Part shown: positions 58,210-64,000 of the stretch, one piece after another | Layout: the number at the start of each line of letters is the position of its first letter | Numbering within the stretch: the stretch's first letter is position 1 | Source: Coenobita brevimanus | Lineage: Eukaryota > Arthropoda > Malacostraca > Decapoda > Coenobitidae | Direction of reading: 5' to 3' | NCBI GenBank assembly: GCA_032717465.1 | Contig: CM064666.1 | Coordinates: 5,310,028-5,374,027 of the forward strand | DNA length: 64,000 bases | Made by a program: the position numbers and the translations under genes | The notes under the pieces: generated by a model | The model's database searches: none | The model's input: only the letters and a program-made list of their open reading frames with translations | What the model was told of the DNA's origin: nothing

Positions 58210-58871
58210 TGTAATGCTAGGTGCTTTAGACTCGGCTTCCCGTTCTGTAAACCCCTAGCGTATAGCGGAGCTCTCTTTCGAGACTGGGGCTTGGACAAAA
58301 AAGAGAGAGGCAGGACATAAAAACTCCAGGCAACAACCTTACACGTGTATTGCTTAACTGGACATGGGAATAAGTAGATGTTACAGACACAAGTATACTG
58401 GGCAATTATAAACTCTTATATCTGGATATGGTTAGTAGTATCTCGCAGGATACTGTTGTGGAGTCGCAGTGAATACCACATAAGGCAGAGCATTCTCAAT
58501 TAGGGAAGTCCTGGGTTTCTGTACGTGTGGAGTTGTTAAGGTTATTTCACACTGGGGAGGGTGGTGTAAGGCACTGGGGTCTGATTTTGATTATGGTAGT
58601 GCGAGATAATTTCTGATGGTAGCGTATTTACTTTATGACCCTCCACTCGTATTCTGCTTTTGACTAATTATTATCACCTTCTCTACCACTTTGATCTTGT
58701 CACTGTATTATTCTGTACACTGTTCACTGTGTCTATTATTCTCTCCAACACTGGGTATTGTCAATTCACTGTTCTGCCTAGGCACTGTCTGATCACTGAT
58801 ATTGCACAGTTAGGGTCAATCCGGTCTGTGTCTGGCGCCAGGGGCGCAGGCAGAGGGGCGGCACAGCTCCG

Positions 58872-60490
58872 CTACTGACGGGGCTGGGCACCATCAGGGG
58901 CCTCCGTACTCAGAGGGCATGAGATCACACGCAGGGGCGTCCGTTCTCGTCCAGGGCTGTGGGTGGCAAAAGGTCCAGTGCTCTCAGGGCTGGAGACAGG
59001 CGTGTGGCCCTCAGGACTGGGGCCGAACAATTGCCTGAAACGGTCGTTTAGGCTCCTGGCAGAGGATGAGGACCTCTGCCGTCGAGGTGAGGGGAGTTCC
59101 CGCCCGGGAGTTCTGGGGGTGGTCTGGGGTTCCCGAGGGCTGCGGTCCCTGGGGCTTGGTGGCGCCGACAGGAAGGGGCTGCAGCACCAGTCTGCATCAG
59201 GGTCCATCAGGTGGGTCTCCTCCAGAGCCAGTTGTAGGGAGCAGGGGCCAGGTGAGACTACAGGGCCTCTCCAATACTCCTCTACTCCCGAGACTCCCTT
59301 TGCATCAGGGGTCGGGGGACAGGCATCAGCTACAGGCGGTGGAGTGACTACAGGCCGTCTCCTGCCGTAGGGCCTGGCTACTGGCTGTGGCTTCCCAGGG
59401 GCGCGGCTACAAGCCGGCGCCAAGGCCTGGCTACTGGCCATGGCCTTAGAGAGTGGGAGACTGCCAGCAAACCCAGGGGCACCTTTGGAGAGGCTACAGG
59501 CCGTCTGATGAAGGCGGGAGCGGCTACAGGCTGTCTCCTGCAGGAGGGGTGTTGAGTGGCTACAGGCTGTCTCCTGCAGGAGGGGTGTTGAGTGGCTACA
59601 GGCTGTCTCCTGCAGGAGGGGTGTTGAGCGGCTACAGGCTGTCTCCTGCAGGAGGGGTGTTGAGCGGCTACAGGCTGTCTCCTGCAGGAGGGGTGTTGAG
59701 CGGCTACAGGCCGTCTCAGGGGAAACACCTACGGAGCGGCTACAGGCCGTCTCAGGGGAAACACCTACGGAGCGGCTACAGGCCGTCTCAGGGGAAACAC
59801 CTACGGAGCGGCTACAGGCCGTCTCAGGGGAAACACCTACGGAGCGGCTACAGGCCGTCTCAGGGGAAACACCTACGGAGCGGCTACAGGCCGTCTCCTC
59901 GTTACCCTTAGAGCGGCTACAGGCCGTCTCCTTCAGGAGGGATGAGTGGCTACCGGCCGTCTCAGGGGGAACACCTTTGGAGCGGCTACAGGCTGTCTGA
60001 TGAAGGAGGGAGCAGCTACAGGCCATCTCCTGCAGGAGGGAGTTTGAGCGGCTACAAGCCATCTCAGGAAGAACGCCTTCAGAGCAGCTACAGGCTATCT
60101 CCTGACGAAGGCGGGAGCGGCTACAGGCCGTCTCCTGACGAAGGTGGGAGCGGCTACAGGCCGTCTCCTGGTTACCCTCAGAGCGGGTACAGGCCGTCTC
60201 CTTAGCGAGGGGCGAGTGGCTACAGGCCGTCTCAAGGAAGACACCTTCAGAGCAGCTACAGGCCGTCTCCTTAGAACCCTCAGAGCGGGTACAGGCCGTC
60301 TCCTTAAAGAGGGGTGAGCAGCTACAGGCCGTCTCTGGGGTGCTGGCAGGAGCTGGATAGGCAGCTCCACCCCTTAGCTGGTTGGTGAAGGCTCGCCCAG
60401 AAGGTAGTGTGGTATTTCTTCTATGGTGATGGCGGGTGAGCTCCGGGTCATAGGGGCATGCGGCCCATGCTGACTTAGGCTGTTGTCACA
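58872..60490 (-). CDS. R36-c ORF: 12-residue repeat protein with conserved C-terminal region (intact frame)
   Basis: One uninterrupted frame of about 540 codons on the minus strand. The first Met is at 60062, but homology to R36-b extends upstream (RRNTTLPSGRAFTNQLRGGA), so the real start may be non-AUG, spliced, or lost. The array has ~23 repeats, consensus ETACSRSVGVSP, with spacer variants TPLLQ and EGNQ. Next comes a Pro-rich linker, then SPGPCSLQLALEETHLMDP, TPRTPGRELPSPRRQRSSS, NDRFRQLFGPSPEGHTPVSS and RERTPLRVISCPLSTE, ending TGA at 58872. Each repeat has one Cys, giving a regular Cys lattice that copy b replaces with Tyr. No known domain; function unknown. Confidence 0.6.
59490..60345 (-). 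repeat. 36-bp tandem array in R36-c
   Basis: Core GAGACGGCCTGTAGCCGCTC with 16-bp spacers. Spacers come in homogeneous runs: about five units with AACACCCCTCCTGCAG (59523-59700), about five with CGTAGGTGTTTCCCCT (59710-59890), and mixed ones beyond. This suggests recent block expansion. Confidence 0.95.
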
Positions 60491-60580
60491 CCGAGTCCCG
60501 GCACGCTGTTGCTGCTCCTCTGTGGGCTCCTTGTGGGGGTGTCTGGGTGTTCTTGGGGCACTATACTGCATTTTACTCTT

Positions 60581-60751
60581 CCTAAGAAAATGTTTTATAA
60601 ATAATGTCTATAGTAAAAACCTATTCTGTCTTCATGTAAGGAAGTTTATAAACATTCTTTTCATGCCTAAACAAGAAGAGGTGGCACGTCACAGCAAACC
60701 CGTCCAAGGCAGTCATTTTAGTGCTGATGTAAAAACACAACAAGATATCTA
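60581..60751 (+). pseudogene. PLE-R thumb region after R36-c
   Basis: Resumes the frame broken at 58209: FLRKCFINNVYSKNLFCLHV, RKFINILFMPKQEEVARHS and HFSADVKTQQDI, then TAG. Joined across R36-c it reads HDKIL-FLRKCF, as in PLE-L (HDEILFLRKYF). Confidence 0.8.
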
Positions 60752-61284
60752 GTCAAAGGTGTCACAGATAAAATTTGGAGTAAAAAAGGTGAAAATTGAC
60801 GATTTCATGCCCATTTGGAATTTTTGGCCCGGCCCACCTAATACTGACCCCCCTACAGCTTCCTGATGGTTGACCCCCCTGATGTAATGAGGCATGTTAT
60901 AGGATGTAGATTTGCAAGATGCACCTTTAGGTTCTGGTTTCGTGTGGATATGACGAAATTGAAAGGAGGTATGGCGAAAAAACGATTTTTGTTTGCTCTG
61001 TTTTATACATTCTTCTTTTTTTTTTTTTTTAGCCTACAGTCTCAGCCTTGGCCCAAATTGGCGCAACTTTTAATCAGGTGATCAGAAGGTCATAGCCCAT
61101 CATCCCTGTTATTTTAGTCAAAATCGCACCAGTAGTTTTCATGTAAAGTTGTTAACAGACAAACGGACAGACAAACATACAAACAGACAAACCGAGTGAA
61201 AACAACACTCATCTCCGACCTTCTCCGGAGCGAGGATGGGTAACAACCAATCCCTACTGCCAATAAGGAGGTATTTTATCTTAG
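60752..61284 (+). other. Conserved intron-like segment in PLE-R
   Basis: GTCAAAGGTGTCACAG... to ...GGTATTTTATCTTAG. Same position and content as in PLE-L and PLE-3, with a CT/poly-T stretch (61011-61030) and GACAAACATACAAACAGAC. Border dinucleotides GT and AG are present, but the coding phases do not match across them, so splicing is unproven. Confidence 0.5.
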
Positions 61285-61600
61285 TTATCCTACTGCGGTG
61301 ATATTTCCTTTCAGATGAAAGATTGTTTAATTCAATCTCCTGCTAAATTATAGCCCAAAAGTGACTTTAAGATTACATTAAATAAGCCCTTCAAAGCTGA
61401 CTTCCTCTTTCACGTTAAGAACACTGTTCCGACGAACCTGCGTTCATCGGTCGTCAATTGTCTCACTTGCCCAGGTTGCCAGGCCGGGAATGATGGCAGC
61501 TCAAATTGTGCTTTCAAGGTTCGGACAGATGAGCATATGAATCAGCCGAGCAATACAGGCCAAAGACTCAGGTCCCCTCGTCACTCAGCAACAAGAGACC
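61285..61600 (+). pseudogene. PLE-R linker and GIY-YIG nuclease remnant
   Basis: LSYCGDISFQMKDCLIQS, then shifted frames with FKITLNKPFKADFLFHVKN, TVPTNLRSSVVNCLTCPGCQ and VRTDEHMNQPSNTGQRLR. The Cys pair in CLTCPGC is kept; the YIG box is eroded. Ends by about 61600. Confidence 0.72.
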
Positions 61601-61656
61601 TTTATGATTCATGTGATATACTTAAAAAGAGAATATTTTAAAATATTATTATGTAC

Positions 61657-63475
61657 AGCCGACAGCAGAAGTTGGTCCCTCTTAGCGTGCGTGATACGAG
61701 CCTGTTGATCTGGTAACACTGTATGAGATAGAGTTGACAGGTACGCTTTAAATGGCTAATATTAAAGAAATGTGTTCGGAGATAAGAACACATTCCCTAA
61801 TGATAATATTAATTGGTAGCAGGTGGGATAATGTTATTGTGAAATGTTTGACACTGGTGTATGAAGATTCTTCGTTACGGACACAGACGCATAGGATTAT
61901 TTGGACTGGACTGATGCTGCCAGCAAGTATTAAATGAAATATTATAGAACGATTGCAGTCCTAAAGGTGAGGTTGCAAGAAAACACTAATTACGATGTCA
62001 GTTACACACTAAACAAACACAGAAACTGACAGTTCGTGTTTCGCCAGTATGCGGTTTAGTTTTACAAGTTAAATCACTTCCTTTTCCGACCTCTCTCCCC
62101 ACCCGTCTCTTCTCTTCCTAGTCATGCTCTGCCATCATCCACGTTTTATCGTTAATGCTGAATACCGTATGTCTGTAGATAAACTGTGGGAAACAATATA
62201 AAAGTGTCAAATGAGCTTCATTTCCTCCTCCATCGCTTGAAATGTTATCCATGACTTGAATATAAATGTTAGTAACATGAATAAATCGTCACTGTGGTGG
62301 TTAGGAGACATTACTCGTCACATTATATAACATTTATATAACCATCGTTAATACAGTGCTCCAAATACACTCCCTCTCCACCCCCTCGCCGTCTCCTCCC
62401 GCCCCCTCCCCCCGTCTCCATCACTTCTCCCCCTCCCTTCCCCCCTCTACCAGTACCCCTTGTTTCTCTCCCTCAACACCCCCAACCCTTCCCAACGATT
62501 TCATTTAACTGACTCTGCTTCTGTTTACCTCCCTAACTAGATCGGTTCTTCATAATTTGAATACAGTTATTACCATTTACAGGACTTTGAGTCTTAATTG
62601 TAATGACATTATAAACACAATACTCGTGCATGTTATATTGCCAACTGTATTACACACAAGTAACCAAATTACTTACATAACAATATGTCCATCGTAACTA
62701 TCTGTGTTCAATACCAACCCCCCCTTGTGGATTCCTTCCCTCCTCGCCTCCTTCCCGCTTTCTGTATCCCTCACTCCTCCCTTCACGTTATAACATATTT
62801 ATCTGTGTCCCAGCTTGTAATATATGTAATCCCTTCCCTCACCCAAAGTATTCCTGCTTCCATAATCCCCTCCCCCCCCAAACATTGTGTTCCGCACTAA
62901 AGTGAGACCTATGAGATACGTCTACTTATATATAATTTAAAACAATATGCCATCGACATACTTTGATCTGAACTCCCTCAACGCATGATCTTACAAGGTC
63001 AGAGAATGCAGTCAGCAAGATTATCCCTATCATTCCATTCCCATAGCTGCATTGCATGGTTAGAACAAAAGGTAACGGCATGGCTGTCCGTCAGCGCCCT
63101 GAACATCTGTTCTGCAACTGCCGATATTATCGATACAGGAGTGACAAGGACTCGGATGGATAGGAAGCGAACCTTTACCATAATTAACCCTTACACCGCG
63201 ACAATCTCATACTTCCACTTACATCTGCCTGCGCTCCGGGCTCATGACAAGCATATTCCGATAAGGGCTTAATCTACTCATCCAGAGGGGTATAATCCCC
63301 CTTCATCGTATATTACGATGATTATGGTAGCCAAATGTATGAGGATACAGCTTTTGTGACTATCATCTATTTTGCTATATTTAATCGTAACTGAAGATCT
63401 ACAAATTATCACCAAGAATACTGACAGTACTTTTAAGAAAATATTTTCTGGATGCGTGTAGATCATACAACATCT
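61657..63475. other. Non-coding region, no element recognised
   Basis: AT-rich with a CT-rich tract (62375-62465) and a weaker one (62690-62780). ORFs up to 95 codons have no recognisable content. Confidence 0.5.
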
Positions 63476-63745
63476 ATCTATCTATCTATCTATAGCCCGA
63501 CGCCCTAATCCCGAAAGGGTTGTCGCAGACAAAACGCCTCCAAGTCGCTCTGTCACCCACCATTTGACTCCCTCCCCCAACTCAACCCCCCCTCCCCCAC
63601 ATATTCCTCTCAACTCCATCCCTCCACCTCATCCTCGGTCTACCCCTCCCTCTCCCTCCTTCCACCTCACCTACATACACCCTCTTAGTCAGTCTTTCAT
63701 TCTCCATTCTCTCCACATGTCCAAACCACCTCAGTCATACAACAT
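63476..63745 (-). mobile_element. RTE 3'-end fragment with (TATC)n tail
   Basis: (CTAT)n at 63473-63493 followed by the reversed RTE 3' end (CCCTAATCCCGAAAGGG) and C-terminal coding (minus: GHVERMENERLTKRVYV, about 63725-63675). It stops near 63740. About 265 bp, severely 5'-truncated. Confidence 0.82.
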
Positions 63746-64000
63746 ACGCAATGATTATTTTTCATTTTATACTTTCTTTGGTGAAAAGAAGGACGTTTGT
63801 GCTTCATATTTCATGTATGTTGGGATTTATAAAATAAGTGTAAGCAAGATATTAATGGCTAGAGGAGGAGAAATAAAATGATCATTAAACTGAGGCACTG
63901 ACTGCCGTCCTTTGAACAGTTAATGCCTCTTGACCGCCATTGTCACGGTCATTATAATATTACACATTATTAAAGGATACTATATAAAAACATGACCCAA
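63746..64000. other. Non-coding window end
   Basis: No recognisable element; begins where the RTE fragment loses similarity. Confidence 0.4.

Larger units (their letters stand above)
58210..60575 (-). mobile_element. R36 element, copy c (2,366 bp) in PLE-R
   Basis: On the minus strand it runs TAAAATGCAGTATAGTGCCCC (60575) to CACCTAGCATTACA (58210). Perfect 5-bp duplication CTCTT (58205-58209, 60576-60580) and precise disruption of the PLE RT frame. Order on minus: leader (60575-60350), 36-bp array (about 60340-59490), C-terminal coding (to 58872), tail with palindrome (58454-58437) and the GGTCTCGAAAGAG-type end block. Best preserved of the three. Confidence 0.87.
55742..61656 (+). mobile_element. 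Penelope-like element PLE-R, split by PB2-Y and R36-c
   Basis: Mirror image of PLE-L, about 2.07 kb net. Terminal-repeat-like region 55742-55990, coding start 55990-56078, PB2-Y (56083-57554), RT 57559-58209, R36-c (58210-60575), thumb 60581-60751, intron-like segment 60752-61284, linker and nuclease remnant 61285-61600. The end near 61656 (ATTATTATGTACA) corresponds to 41942 in PLE-L. Insertions are precise and the frame resumes after each. Confidence 0.82.

Noticed and set aside
53036..60345. CRISPR array, suggested by 20-bp cores with 16-bp spacers
   Set aside because: Spacers are not unique, period is 36 bp, the unit is in coding register, and the context is eukaryotic transposons.

Overview
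This window looks like repeat-dominated intergenic DNA from an animal nuclear genome. A decapod crustacean is my best guess, inferred from very long AC/AG/AT microsatellites, a CR1 element with an ORF1 esterase, GIY-YIG Penelope-like elements and abundant RTE/Jockey-type copies; no host gene fixes the species. I found no convincing host protein-coding gene, rRNA or intact tRNA gene. Every long ORF belongs to a mobile element, a decayed element or a simple repeat.

0-8.5 kb: an RTE-like retrotransposon (RTE-1, +) is interrupted by a 5'-truncated Jockey-type copy and abuts a Penelope-like element (PLE1). The N-terminal part of PLE1 lies on the minus strand and is split by a second Jockey element. 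Its RT plus GIY-YIG half follows on the plus strand. 8.5-13.4 kb: a nearly complete CR1 element with ORF1 (coiled coil plus esterase), ORF2 (endonuclease plus RT) and a TTCTTATG-repeat 3' end. 13.5-17.7 kb: a Jockey-type element carrying a recent 661-bp internal tandem duplication.

17.7-30.3 kb: no genes. It holds compound microsatellites, a degenerate ~76-bp satellite, a tRNA-derived SINE with a triplicated 120-bp tail, a dispersed ~74-bp hairpin repeat (4 copies in the window), two complementary CACACC/GGTGTG minisatellites and short RTE 3' fragments. 30.3-34.9 kb: RTE-2 (-) split by a 1.5-kb Tc1/mariner-type element with a TA duplication. 35-37.4 kb: repeats and a second SINE copy. 37.4-40.9 kb: RTE-3 (+) carrying a 402-bp insertion of its own family.

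41-61.7 kb is the most notable part, a deep nest of elements. Two ~2.05-kb Penelope-like copies (PLE-L, minus; PLE-R, plus) face away from a palindromic centre (GGGTC-TTAA-GACCC). A piggyBac element (PB1) sits in that TTAA. PB1 is split by two non-autonomous TTAA elements (PB2-X and PB3-Z), and a second PB2 copy (Y) lies in PLE-R. PLE-L is split by RTE-4 with a 9-bp target duplication. Into PB2-X, PB3-Z and PLE-R have inserted three copies of an element family I do not recognise, called R36 here. R36 copies are 1.9-2.4 kb with 5-bp target duplications and related ends (TAAAATG...CATTACA). Each carries an ORF built of a 12-residue (36-bp) tandem repeat followed by a Pro/Ser/Arg-rich C-terminal region conserved at protein level. 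R36 is the best candidate for something undescribed.

61.7-64 kb: no recognisable genes, ending in another RTE 3' fragment. The elements do not form a pathway; the value of the window is a readable insertion history with exact junctions. Family assignments rest on motifs read by eye.
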